Shown: positions 22,393 through 31,939 of the stretch, one piece after another
How positions within the stretch are numbered: position 1 is the stretch's first letter
Layout of the letters: every line of letters starts with the position of its first letter
Assembly (NCBI RefSeq): GCF_030272615.1
Contig: NC_081405.1
Span: 153,653,113-153,717,112 of the forward strand
Direction: 5' to 3'
Source: Cryptomeria japonica
Lineage: Eukaryota > Streptophyta > Pinopsida > Cupressales > Cupressaceae
DNA: 64,000 nucleotides
Translations under genes and position numbers: made by a program
The notes under the pieces: model-generated
Databases searched by the model: none
What the model saw: only the letters and a program-made list of their open reading frames with translations
Told to the model about the DNA's origin: nothing

Positions 22393-23587
22393 TAGCAGGA
22401 GTATAAGCATACGCCCATACTTTCGGTAAAGTGCAAGGAAACAATATTGAAAGACTTTCACCACGTCAAGGAGGCAAGATACACCAAACCCCCAGTGGAC
22501 TAAGGATCTTATGACTTCGATTGACAAAGTAAAAGGGAAGATCATGAGGGAGAAAAATGATTGTCAGTAGTAAGGTTCCCTCACTATGAGTCATGCAAGA
22601 AAAATACCAAAAATTTTCAAGGCAAAGCTAAGATTGCCAAGAAATTTTCAATTATCCTAAAGAGATATGGAAGGAGTATATGCCCCCTACATTAAAGCGA
22701 CCACACACGCTTCATCGGGGGTGATTTCTTTAAGGTAGTGATACACATAAGAAATGAGAAGGGGAAGGAGCACATTATCACAAAGATTTAGCCCCCAAGT
22801 GTGAGATAAACCCAAGGATAATAGACACAAAACACAAATCATGAGGTGACTTCGCTTTCCTCGGGGTCAGTATGCTATATGATAATTCATGTATATCATA
22901 TGTATGTATGCATAATTGTTCTTCATTCCCCAATCAAGGAAGGTCACCTAGAAGAAGGGAACACATGTGTCTTTTGAGTCAACATGAGAGAGACCAAAAG
23001 AGATCTCAATGCTTTGCATCGTCCTCAAGTAGACAACACTAAGGACAACAAATAGAAGAATGAGAATAACACATAGAAGAAGTAACAAAAGAGAGGAGGA
23101 TAGAGTCTGCTATGCTAATGAACTAGTCTAGCACGTCATCCACCCCCTGATCTTGCTGATCAATATTTCAGGAAGGCAGGAAACACGCTAGAGGAGGAAC
23201 ATCCAACACAGTAGATGAAGCTATCACAAGATCCAAACAAGGGCTATGTTCATGTTCCAAGCCACGTTGTTCTTGTCTAGGAGCTAGGATAAGTGCTTTA
23301 GAAAATTCATTAGATAAATGGTTATCAATGTCAACATATTCATATCCACTATCAGAAGAAAGAGGAGTAACATTTTCATCATGAATAACATTTTCATCTA
23401 TATCATCATCAAGATTTATAAAAATAGGATCTTTAACTCACACAGGATCAAAACCATCATGCATCTTATGCTTAGGAGATTTTGGCTCAATTTTCGGCTG
23501 AGGAGAAAATGGAATAATACTAGCTGAAGGTGTTTTTGGGGATTGCAAAGTTTGAGAAGTAGTTGCACGAGCTCTAAGATGACGCTT

Positions 23588-23926
23588 TCATCGACGTTCA
23601 CGCACAGAACGATTTCGTCTAGTCTTAGTAGGAAGTTGAGAAGATTGAGGAGGAGGAATGTTCTCATCCTTATCACTTGGGTGTTTAGGTTGTGGTCTCT
23701 TAGGTTGGATAATAGGAGAAGAGGAAGGGCTCTTCTCTTTATAAGAGAAAGGAGGAGGAACTGCTCCATATAAAGGAGGAAAATTTGGTTTAGGAAGGAG
23801 ACCAAGTCCATCATGACGAGGAGGTATAGGTCTACTTTTAGAAAGTTTATTAGACATAGACATAGTCACATCCATAGGAATGGGTTGGGAATCTTCTTGA
23901 GGAAAGACATTAGTTTTATCTTTCAA
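23588..23926 (-). CDS. T small downstream ORF, Pro/Ser-rich
   Basis: 112 codons, read MKDKTNVFPQEDSQPIPMD then a segment LGLLPKPNFPPLYGAVPPPF and a basic end TKTRRNRSVRERR. It lies about 50 bases after the Gag-protease stop, in the place where RT would follow in a full gypsy element. I see no enzyme motif. It may be the rest of a protease-RT linker (the GLGLLPKPNFPPLYG wording is linker-like) or a small separate ORF. A frame on the same strand, 23416-23814, overlaps it and looks like a shadow. Confidence 0.45.
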   Translation of the reverse strand: MKDKTNVFPQEDSQPIPMDVTMSMSNKLSKSRPIPPRHDGLGLLPKPNFPPLYGAVPPPFSYKEKSPSSSPIIQPKRPQPKHPSDKDENIPPPQSSQLPTKTRRNRSVRERR

Positions 23927-23974
23927 AGGAATAACTTCCTTCTCAAGAATGATAGGAATATCAAGTTTGGGTGT

Positions 23975-26482
23975 TCAAGGTTCACTTAGACATAGGATCA
24001 TATCTTTTTTCCACTTTTGATAAGATTTGAAAAGATGATCACTTCGCGGTGGAAGAGATTGGAATTGTTTAGGCCAAAAATAATCAATAGGAACGCTAGA
24101 AGTTCTTTCAGCTGGTTTAAAGAGACTATGATTGACAGTAACAACTTCACCATTATGGAGAAATTTCAAACATTTGTGAATAGGAGAAGCAATAGCTTTC
24201 ATGGAAGATAGCCAAGGATAGCCTAGCTTCACACGAAATTGTTCAGATGATGGAATAATAGCAAAGCTCACATCAAGGGATTTGTTATGGACCTCAATAG
24301 GTAATGTAATAGAACCAATTGCAGGAGAAGAAAATGCATCAAATAATTTCACAACCACATTTTTTTTGTCATAGATCACTTGATTCAATTGCAAAGTAAA
24401 AAGAAATTCTTCAGTAATAATATTAACCATGCAAGAAGGATCAATAAGCACTCCATGGCAAGGTGTATTCTTGACTTTTGCAACTATATATAAAGGACCA
24501 TTAGGTGCCCTGATAATTTCACTAGAATCAAATGTGATGGAAGGTTCTTTAGGGATTTTCTGCTGCTCTACAAAGTTAATCACATTCGGAGTCATAGACA
24601 CAAGACCATCAGGTGAGAAAGAGGAATCATTAGTCTCAATCACATTAGAGGTATGAGAAGGTAATGGATCAGTAAAAATCTTAAGATTTTGGTTAGGAAG
24701 AGCTACAGATATGTTGCCTTTATCATTCACTCCTGAAATAGAGATAGTATTATTATCAATCAAATCTTGAATTTTACCCTTTAAAGAAAAACATTTTTCA
24801 GTATCATGCCTAGGTTGACGATGAAATTGACAAAAAGATTTGTTATCAAAATAGGGTGAATTAATCTTTGCAGGATCTATTTGCTTTATAGGAGGGAGAG
24901 TAAGCACATTTTGTTCCAATAACTTATTCATAATACTATGCAATGATTCATTCAAAGGAGTAAACTCTCTTGCTTTCTTGAAAAACTTAGAAATAGGAGG
25001 CACACCTGATGCTGCATTCACATTGTTGTTGATGATGTTTTCATTGAACTTAACGAACCCTCTGTTCGGTTTAAACTTCCCAAATGGTTGTTGACTACTA
25101 TCACCCTTATCACTCGGAGCCATAGGATTTGCTTGTTCCATTTGACTCACAGTCAGTTGATAATTGTGAAGAGTTGCACACAACTGTTGGAAAGAAGTAA
25201 ACTCAGAAAATAGAAGTTTTCCTCTAATATCTTTTTGTAAATTAGAAATAAAGATTCTTTGAATATCATTGTCAGGTATTGGAAAAGAAATTTGAGCACA
25301 CAAATGCTTATATCTACCAATGAAATCAATCTCTTTTTCTTTAACACCTTGTTTACAATGCATTAAATCAATCAAAGTAACTTTAGGACTTATATTGTTT
25401 TGAAATTGTTGAATAAAAGCATTTGCAAGTTGTTGGAGAGAAGTAATAGAATAGGAAGGCAACGAGCAATACCATTGTAGAGCCTTATCTCTTAATGTTC
25501 TAGTAAACAGTTTTGCAAGCAACCTTTGGTCATGAGCAAAATCAGTACATATTGTTTGAAAGGTCTTAACATGTGTTAGAGGATCACCTTTACCATTATA
25601 AAGCTCCAACTGCGGGATTTCAACATGCTTAGGGGGGATAGCTCGAACAATGTCAAGAGAAAGTGGGCTCGCAACATCAAATGTGGGCACACTAAACTTA
25701 GATTGATTCATAGAGGCAATTTGTTGCTGTAAAGAAGAGATAGTTTGCGCAAGATTGTTAATGGTCACTTCAGTCGAAGAGTTCATATTAGACATGTTCG
25801 ATTGTGATGGAGGTATTATGTTATTGAAAGAAGGTATTGATTGAGAGTAAGGTGGCAGGACACTATGATGGTTAGTCATAGGAGATGATTGGAAACAAGG
25901 AACACTACAAGGAGGAATGGAATGGTTGAACGAATTGCCCCCTTGCGTCATGTTCATTTGTGGAGATGTAATAGGGACACTCATTGAAGGAATGAATGAA
26001 GAAGTCGGATTGAATGAAGGAAGAGGGTTGATTGAAGAGGAAGGATTGCCCCCATGACTAGTGATCATAGGTGGAATGTTTTGTATTGAAGTAGTCATTA
26101 TGTTTGATGTAAAAGTAGGTATACTAGCAATAGAAGTTATTAAAGGAATAGAATGATTGACTTGAGTAGGAGGTTGTGTATAACCTAAAGTTTCGGCACA
26201 ACTCTTCATAGGCATCACATTCGAATCTACGATGTGTGCAATACCATGCAAAATATCAATTCCATTCTTATCACTTTGAACCATACGTTTTAGGCCCTCA
26301 ATTAATGAAAGAGCTTGACTATCGGGGTATTCATGAGACATCCATTGCTGAAAATCATTAAATTGGTTATCCAATTTCGAAAGTTGTTCTACAGAAACCT
26401 CATGGAGAGCTTCTTCATCATTAAGAGGATTAGAGGAATTACCCGTGTCCTTGTTAAAGAGGCCATTCAAATTAGGTTCCAT
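23975..26482 (-). CDS. T Gag-protease polyprotein
   Basis: 835 codons, fully open. The N-terminal 280 residues are low in structure (Ser/Pro/Asn/Met-rich). Residues about 285-430 are a Ty3/gypsy Gag core (IPQLELYNGKGDPLTHVKTF, DKALQWYCSLP, AFIQQFQ, FIGRYKHLCAQI). Near 575 there is a FCQFHRQPRHDTEKC zinc-finger-like segment followed by LKGKIQDLI, as in Tat-lineage gypsy Gags. A retropepsin-like part is near 670-770 (GPLYIVAKVKNTPCHGVLID, then LGYPWLSSMKA). Its active-site region reads IDPSC where gypsy proteases of this type have DGG or DSG, so the catalytic Asp is kept but the glycine is not. No RT follows. Confidence 0.87.
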   Translation of the reverse strand: MEPNLNGLFNKDTGNSSNPLNDEEALHEVSVEQLSKLDNQFNDFQQWMSHEYPDSQALSLIEGLKRMVQSDKNGIDILHGIAHIVDSNVMPMKSCAETLGYTQPPTQVNHSIPLITSIASIPTFTSNIMTTSIQNIPPMITSHGGNPSSSINPLPSFNPTSSFIPSMSVPITSPQMNMTQGGNSFNHSIPPCSVPCFQSSPMTNHHSVLPPYSQSIPSFNNIIPPSQSNMSNMNSSTEVTINNLAQTISSLQQQIASMNQSKFSVPTFDVASPLSLDIVRAIPPKHVEIPQLELYNGKGDPLTHVKTFQTICTDFAHDQRLLAKLFTRTLRDKALQWYCSLPSYSITSLQQLANAFIQQFQNNISPKVTLIDLMHCKQGVKEKEIDFIGRYKHLCAQISFPIPDNDIQRIFISNLQKDIRGKLLFSEFTSFQQLCATLHNYQLTVSQMEQANPMAPSDKGDSSQQPFGKFKPNRGFVKFNENIINNNVNAASGVPPISKFFKKAREFTPLNESLHSIMNKLLEQNVLTLPPIKQIDPAKINSPYFDNKSFCQFHRQPRHDTEKCFSLKGKIQDLIDNNTISISGVNDKGNISVALPNQNLKIFTDPLPSHTSNVIETNDSSFSPDGLVSMTPNVINFVEQQKIPKEPSITFDSSEIIRAPNGPLYIVAKVKNTPCHGVLIDPSCMVNIITEEFLFTLQLNQVIYDKKNVVVKLFDAFSSPAIGSITLPIEVHNKSLDVSFAIIPSSEQFRVKLGYPWLSSMKAIASPIHKCLKFLHNGEVVTVNHSLFKPAERTSSVPIDYFWPKQFQSLPPRSDHLFKSYQKWKKDMILCLSEP

Positions 26483-27740
26483 CTCCTCGGTAGTTAAACC
26501 TTGGAAAGACTTAATTCTAAGGCTTCGTTTAATGGGAATAGTTTAAGTAGGGCTTATTGTTGTAAAACTCATGCACTAGAGAGAGAGAGAGAAGATTTTG
26601 AATTTAGAGGTAGAAAATTTCAATAAAATCAGCCAATCTCCTAGATTTAAGCTGTTAAATGCAATCATAACAATCTCCCAAAATTTCAGAAAAAATGTCA
26701 GGGACCGTGGCGAACGAAGTGCACACAGTCCTCACAACTTTTTTCGAAATTTTCAGGGATGAAAGTTATGATGATTTTAAAGCTAATCTAAAAAAAATGA
26801 GTGATTTTACAATCTGTAGATAGGCCAAATTAAAGTTGCAATCTCAAAGTTGAACCCTACCAAGATTGTTGAAAAATGCAGAATTTGAATTTTGAAAAAG
26901 AGAGGGAAACTGAAATTTTGAATTTTATGAATTTAGAGGGAATACTAAAAGCAATGCAAGCTTTGAAATTTAAAAGTTGACTCAATTTCATGTGAAATTC
27001 AATTTTGAAAGCGGAAATCAAAGTTGTTGCAATTAAACACTTAATTTCAAAAGTCACAAATTGCAAAAATTTGAATAAAGCACTGAAACTTTGAATGAAT
27101 GCCAACACACTTTTCAGATTTAGGACCGTAAGAAACACAATTTTGACACAAAATTTCAATTTCAACAATTTTTGAATGATTAGAAGCCTTAATCCAAGCA
27201 ATCACTAGACCAACTTTGACCTTAATTTTGAAAGTGTTAGAATTGATGAAATCAGCCAATATTCTAGATTTTAGCAGAAAAATACAGTAAGATCTAGCTC
27301 CCAAAATTTCGGAAAAAATGTCGGGGACAGTGGCGCTCGGGGTGCACACAGTCCTTGCAACTTTTTTCAAAATTTTTAGGGATGAAAGATATTATGATTT
27401 TGTTGCGGAATCCAAAGTTACAGCCAATTTGGAGATGTTTTGATCAGTGAAATTATCGGTCAAAGGTTAAATCAAGAGGGTTTTAAAAATTAGGGTTTTG
27501 ACACTTAACCACTTAATTTTCAGAATTAAAGCACAAATATGAATTGACAATTTGTAATAGAAGGGTAGATCTGAAACAAGCATTAACAATTAGACATTTC
27601 ACAAGCTCAATTACTAAAAAGAGAATTTTAGGGTTTTTATGCAATTAACCTCTAAAATTTGCAAAAGATCAAAAATGGAAATGTAATTAAGGAAGCAACA
27701 TTTTCAGATCTAACCATGAATAATCAGAATTAGGATGTTC
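26483..27740 (-). other. Leader region of T, non-coding
   Basis: About 1.25 kb between PBS and Gag start. No gene is seen. It holds two copies (26694-26734 and 27318-27355) of a motif GGGACnGTGGCGnnCGGnGT followed by GCACACAGTCCT. The same motif also occurs once in each LTR. A short (GA)n run lies at 26580-26592. Confidence 0.7.
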
Positions 27741-27755
27741 ACGTCAGGTTCACCA
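27741..27755 (-). other. Primer binding site of T
   Basis: Minus strand TGGTGAACCTGACGT, three bases from the LTR end. The TGG start fits the CCA end of a tRNA. I cannot say which tRNA; it is not the initiator-Met type of the copia elements. Confidence 0.6.
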
Positions 27756-27758
27756 AAA

Positions 27759-28925
27759 TGTAAAGCGGAAAATCGAACCCTAGGTACCCCCTCCACTCCA
27801 AGGAGAAAGGAGGTCACTAGGATTGACGGTTTTCACTTAGGAGAGACTTTACATTCAAAAGAGGGGTTGAAACCCACAAGATCCAATCCCACACAATGCG
27901 AGACTGAATTCTAAATGAGTTTCAAGGGTTGAGACAACAAGTATCCCCTCTTTTGTAAAGAATGTAGATAGAAGGATTGAACTAGGAGTGTATGTGAAAG
28001 TAAGAAAGATTCACTTGTAGATAGAGATAGAGACACAGGATGAAGCTACGAACCTGAAATTAGCAGTAAAATGTCGAGACAATGCTGTCCTGCAAATTTG
28101 AGCGAAAGTTGACAGGACGATGGCGCTCGGAGTGCACACGGTCCTCTGAAAAAACTGTGAAATGAAGGGGGATCTGTTCGTCTCTGCACAAGGGTTCCAG
28201 ATCTTCAATTACAGCCGCGTACCTGCAACCTACACACAAAAAAGAGAGGATGATTGGGGGGTTATGGATTAGGGGTTTGCCTTTAGGTCAAACCCCAGTT
28301 TTGGAATTAACCAAGAAATGAGAATGTTGTAAATGTAAATGTTTGTAATGTAATCAAGTACTGATACCTTGTTGTAAGAATGTTTGTATTCTTACATGTG
28401 AAGGTGTAATGATGTTGTATGTTGTATGTGATATCCTCTTCAATGGTTGAATCCTTGTCTTGAATGCAACACTTAGCCTTGAATGGAGACTTAGAATGAA
28501 GGAATGCTTGAATGTTTGAATATCGCTTCCGCCTCTTGTACGCATATATTTTTCCTCTTTTTTCATCTCTACCCTTCCTGAGAGGAGAAATGTAGTTTAT
28601 ATACTTGTCAACTAGGGTTAGAAGACTGATTTTTCTGACCTTAGGCTGACCTAGAAACATTATTTTCCAAATTGCAAACTTGAAGACCCGATGCCCAAAA
28701 AGAGACCGGGCCCAAAATAGGGCCAGGGACCAGGGCGCTGGGCGCCATGGTCCCACCTCCCGGGACAACAGGGTGCAAGGAAGGATCAGGCCACAGTGTA
28801 GAAATATGCAGTTTTTGATGTTGCAAATAGGTTTCGGGGTCTCCATTCAGGTTCAGTGTTGCGTTGCCATCGTGAAGACCCAAATGTAGTCAAAATTGCA
28901 GGTGTCACAATTTTAGGACGCTACA
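27759..28925 (-). repeat. 5' LTR of T
   Basis: 1167 bp, TGTAAAGCGG...CGCTACA. Nearly the same as the left copy apart from point changes and the missing minisatellite units. The right flank gacac matches the left flank. Confidence 0.92.
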
Positions 28926-29178
28926 GACACATCCTGATAGTCAGTCCTTCAAGTTCCCTTCTTAGGTTAGCATTAGACTCATTCAGTTTTTCAACTTCTT
29001 CAACTAGGGCTTCCATGTCTGCTTCATTAGAGGAACTGTTTTCAGTCAGCTCCATCAGTTTGTCAGCATGCTCTCTTCTTTTCGCCATAGAGGCCTTGTA
29101 CTTGACTTTGAGTTCATCATAGGATTTCTCAATCTAAGTGAGCTGATGAGTAAGTTCCCTCGTAGTGTATTCCCCCAT
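28926..29178 (-). pseudogene. N1 gag, N-terminal coiled-coil part
   Basis: Start at 29178 (MGEYTTRELTHQLT then one TAG), 38 bases inside the PBS. It continues IEKSYDELKVKYKASMAKRREHADKLMEL and MEALVEEVEKLNESNANLRRELEGL, a clear coil with Leu/Val at heptad spacing. The T insertion splits it at gacac. The same layout (start near PBS, coil, knuckles) is seen in N2. Apart from two stops the frame is continuous across the removed T, so N1 was probably little decayed when T arrived. Confidence 0.82.
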
Positions 29179-29215
29179 ATCTCCTTTCAAGTGGTTAAAC
29201 TTATAGAAAGGTTGG

Positions 29216-29228
29216 CTCTGATACCAAT
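29216..29228 (-). other. Primer binding site of N1
   Basis: Minus strand ATTGGTATCAGAG at the LTR edge; the same initiator-Met type as A, B and K. Confidence 0.85.
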
Positions 29229-30417
29229 TGATGAATACTAAGAGGGGGGGGTGAATTAGTATACCAAAAAATACTGAACTCAAACACTTAAACAGTTTAG
29301 CAGTAAACCGATATAACAGTTTTACTAACAAACCGGTTAACACAAATGCAAACCAAACAGCAAATAAGGCATTCACCCACAGAAGCACAATCACCATAAC
29401 ACAAGAGATTTTGACATGGAAACCCAAATGGGAAAAACCACGGTGAGATAAAACTCACAAGTAACTATCTGCAGAATAGTAACCAGATCGGTTAAGGTCA
29501 GACTGGTTAAGGTCCTTCAATGTTCTTTACCAGAATAGATCCTGTTAGGAATCTCAATCTTTGTTAGGAGATAAGTCCGATTAAAGACTACCTTGTGAGA
29601 GGATTTCAGATCCATAGTTGTGAATCACCTTGTTAGAGGATTTACACAGGCTTTGCCAAGCCTACCCGATTAAGGGTTTCAACCTTGTCGAAGATGTGGG
29701 TAATCAACAAGTGAGTGATCTAAATACTAGCATAGTATGCTTGGTTAGATCCTTGATAGCTCATTGTTAATGCCTTTTAACATTACTTCAGTCTTTAGAA
29801 ACTCCACACTCTATTACAACACACAGACTTGATCTTCTCTCCTGAGATCGCACATTAAAAACTCATCAATCACCAAAAACCCTAACAACACCTAAAACCC
29901 TAGACATGATGTCCTTAAAAGGAATTTGATCTCATGTCGGTCCAATAGGATTATATTGCAAGTTCCTAGGTTCATTGCATCTAGACACATTTGGTAAAAT
30001 GGCACAAAATCACCGTGAAAGTGTCGATGGATGGTAACTCATCACAGAGTATTACCGGTTTATACAACTTTACCGGTTACCGATTGGTAACTCAAAGTAA
30101 TACCGGTTCAAGTATTAAACAGATTATTGGTTGACAAAAATGAAGACTAGGAAAAGGATAAGTGCTGCTTTTAGTTCCTTTGGACCACTCCGCTTGAGAT
30201 CCTCAAACTGCTTGAGCTCGTCATGCCACTTGGGTCTTCATACCACTTGAGATTGGTAAGCACTTTCTGCATAACATCGATAGTCTAAAGACTACAACAT
30301 AATACTGGTTTGAAACAAATATCAGTTGAGCATAACTCATACATTCAAAAAGTGATCCCATAGCAAGTGTGTGTCCATCAATGACAATCACAACATAATC
30401 ATCAAAAAATGTCAACA
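29229..30417 (-). repeat. 5' LTR of N1
   Basis: 1189 bp, tgatgaatac...gtcaaca. Closely matches 15864-17067. The hydrophobic frame read across its PBS side (29134-29427) is LTR plus the gag start and not a membrane protein. Right flank tttgc. Confidence 0.9.
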
Positions 30418-31136
30418 TTTGCTTCAACTAGATTATGATTCTGACTCATAGCATGATTTCTATAGTGGTTCTCTTTATGACCAAAACTCTTGCAATTATA
30501 ACACTAAATGCTTCTACAATTTGCAAGCTTATGACTAGATTTATTGCATTAAAAACAATAGCCATTAAAAGATGGGTACCTTTGTGCATTAGGTTGACAA
30601 ACCAGTGGTTTTCTTGCATCAGTACTCTGGTTCCAAATCTTTCTTACATCTTTTGATTTCTTCTCTACTTTTGTCTTAACCTCTTTGCTTTTTTCTTTGT
30701 CAGTATGATTTGAACATTCACTGGGCTGAAATCCAAGTCCACTCTTATCCAAATGAGATTTTTGCATGTTGATCAATTCTTCCAAAAGCTTACTACTATC
30801 AAGAACCTTATTCTCTACCATGAACTTCTTCACTTCTTCCTCTAGCTTCTCACATTCTTCAGTCTTGAACTTGATTGATTCTTTCAAGGTTTCCTTTATC
30901 TTATTCTTCTCCTCAATCTTCTACATTAGACTTTTAACAGTCTCATTCACCTACTTCAATAGATTGTTAACTTACTTATGCCTTAGCTTGAATTTTTGGA
31001 TTTTCTCTCTCATCTTCCGCACACATTCATTCGCTACTTTCATAATCTTCTTTAATTCCTCATTCTATGATTCAACACTTTCTAGATCTTCAAGAGTTGT
31101 CTGCAAGTCTTCATCCAACTAAAATTCTCTAATCAT
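30418..31136 (-). pseudogene. N2 gag, N-terminal coil and first two zinc knuckles
   Basis: Start at 31136 (MIREF then TAG). At least five in-frame TAG stops stand where Gln or Trp would fit the coil, for example in NELKKIMKV and VNNLLK. It is open from 30887: EECEKLEEEVKKFMVENKVL, then a Lys/Ser-rich part and SFNGYCF. The first knuckle reads CF-stop-CNKSSHKLANC and the second CYNCKSFGHKENHY, whose last Cys is Tyr. The N1 insertion follows at 30417, and the other two knuckles are at 15543-15863. The same architecture as N1 Gag, with low identity. Confidence 0.78.
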
Positions 31137-31206
31137 ACACAGGTGCCATGATTCAACCAACAAGGATCTCCCTCAAGAAATTCACCTTTCAAACAAGGGA
31201 CCAAAG

Positions 31207-31219
31207 CTCTGATACCAAT
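31207..31219 (-). other. Primer binding site of N2
   Basis: Minus strand ATTGGTATCAGAG, three bases from the likely LTR edge at 31223. Confidence 0.75.
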
Positions 31220-31222
31220 TTT

Positions 31223-31939
31223 TGGATTGGTTGAAAGGACCAAAATACTAAGAGGGGGGGGGGAGAATCAATATTCCCATAGATTCTAAAAATTTCTCTC
31301 AACTTCTTAACCTTTTTCTAATATACTAGATTTATCAATTAAGCACATCAACAAGAAATAACGAATGCAAAATAAACATGAAAACACAGCCACAAATGGA
31401 ACTCCGGATTTTATATATGGAAAACCCAAATGGGAAAAACCACAGAGAGTGTTAGCTCTCAAGATAATATAACTAGTTATATGGTGTTTACAAAATGGGT
31501 GGCTCACTGTCGGTTGACTCATTGCTAGAATGCTCACTGCAAGATTACAAAGGTGACTTACTATCAAAATGCTCATTCCAACAAGTATAAATGAACTAAA
31601 GAAAGTTGCATCTCTGAATGTATGAAATCAATTCCAAGATTAAGCTCAGATCACAACTCACAAAATGTACTACAGATCTGATAAAAGACCATTATTCTTG
31701 TCTTTTTCCTTAAGTCTCCATGAACAATTAGGGCTCCTGTTAAACTGATATATACCTTCCTCCACATCTCTTCACCAAGAAAGGAACCCACCATATCTTC
31801 ATATTTCAAAACAACTGAAGTACTATCAATAGCCATAAGAAGAGAATCTCATGAATCAGACATAGAACAAAGAAAGATCTGACACTTCTCCTCTTCATCC
31901 ATCTTGACAGGTCAACAAGTGCCAATTGAGTCACCAACA
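31223..31939 (-). repeat. 5' LTR of N2
   Basis: 717 bp, tggattggtt...caccaaca (TGTTGG start on the minus strand). It carries the G-run (31253-31262), the motif TGGGAAAAACCAC and hairpin GAGAG-CTCTC at 31445-31460. The left copy is not in the window. The right edge meets J gag sequence at 31940. Confidence 0.75.

Larger units (their letters stand above)
21150..28925 (-). mobile_element. Element T: gypsy-type element with gag-protease only, in N1 gag
   Basis: LTRs 21150-22378 and 27759-28925, both TGTAAAG...CTACA, with perfect target duplication gacac (21145-21149, 28926-28930). Orientation is minus: purine-rich tract at 22379-22392 next to the left LTR and a PBS at 27741-27755 next to the right one. 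The 5.4-kb interior carries one 835-codon Gag-protease frame and no RT, RNase H or integrase. LTR copies are very similar, so it is fairly young. It matches the class of gag-only terminal-repeat elements known in plants. Confidence 0.9.
15864..30417 (-). mobile_element. Element N1: non-autonomous copia-like element (gag + ORF2), interrupted by T
   Basis: Minus strand. LTRs 15864-17067 and 29229-30417, PBS 29216-29228, PPT 17068-17084. Gag is 28926-29178 plus 20117-21149, with T inserted between; ORF2 is 17345-19691. With T removed the internal region is about 4.4 kb and contains no protease, integrase, RT or RNase H block in any frame I could read. PBS, PPT and LTR architecture are of the copia type of A, B and K, so a copia element may supply the enzymes (inference). 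Flanks ttttc/tttgc. Confidence 0.85.
14664..31939 (-). mobile_element. Element N2: older relative of N1 with gag and ORF2, interrupted by N1 and R1
   Basis: Minus strand. 5' LTR 31223-31939, PBS 31207-31219, gag 30418-31136 continuing at 15543-15863 across the N1 insertion, a non-coding gap 15251-15542, ORF2 fragment 14664-15250, then R1. The left part lies outside the window. The N1 insertion splits gag between its zinc knuckles, with imperfect target duplication ttttc/tttgc. No RT, integrase or protease motif is seen in the part present. Confidence 0.75.

Noticed and set aside
23318..23527. Small Ile-rich plus frame near T's 3' stretch
   Set aside because: AT-rich composition only; overlaps the opposite strand of a weak T frame and has no similarity that I can name.
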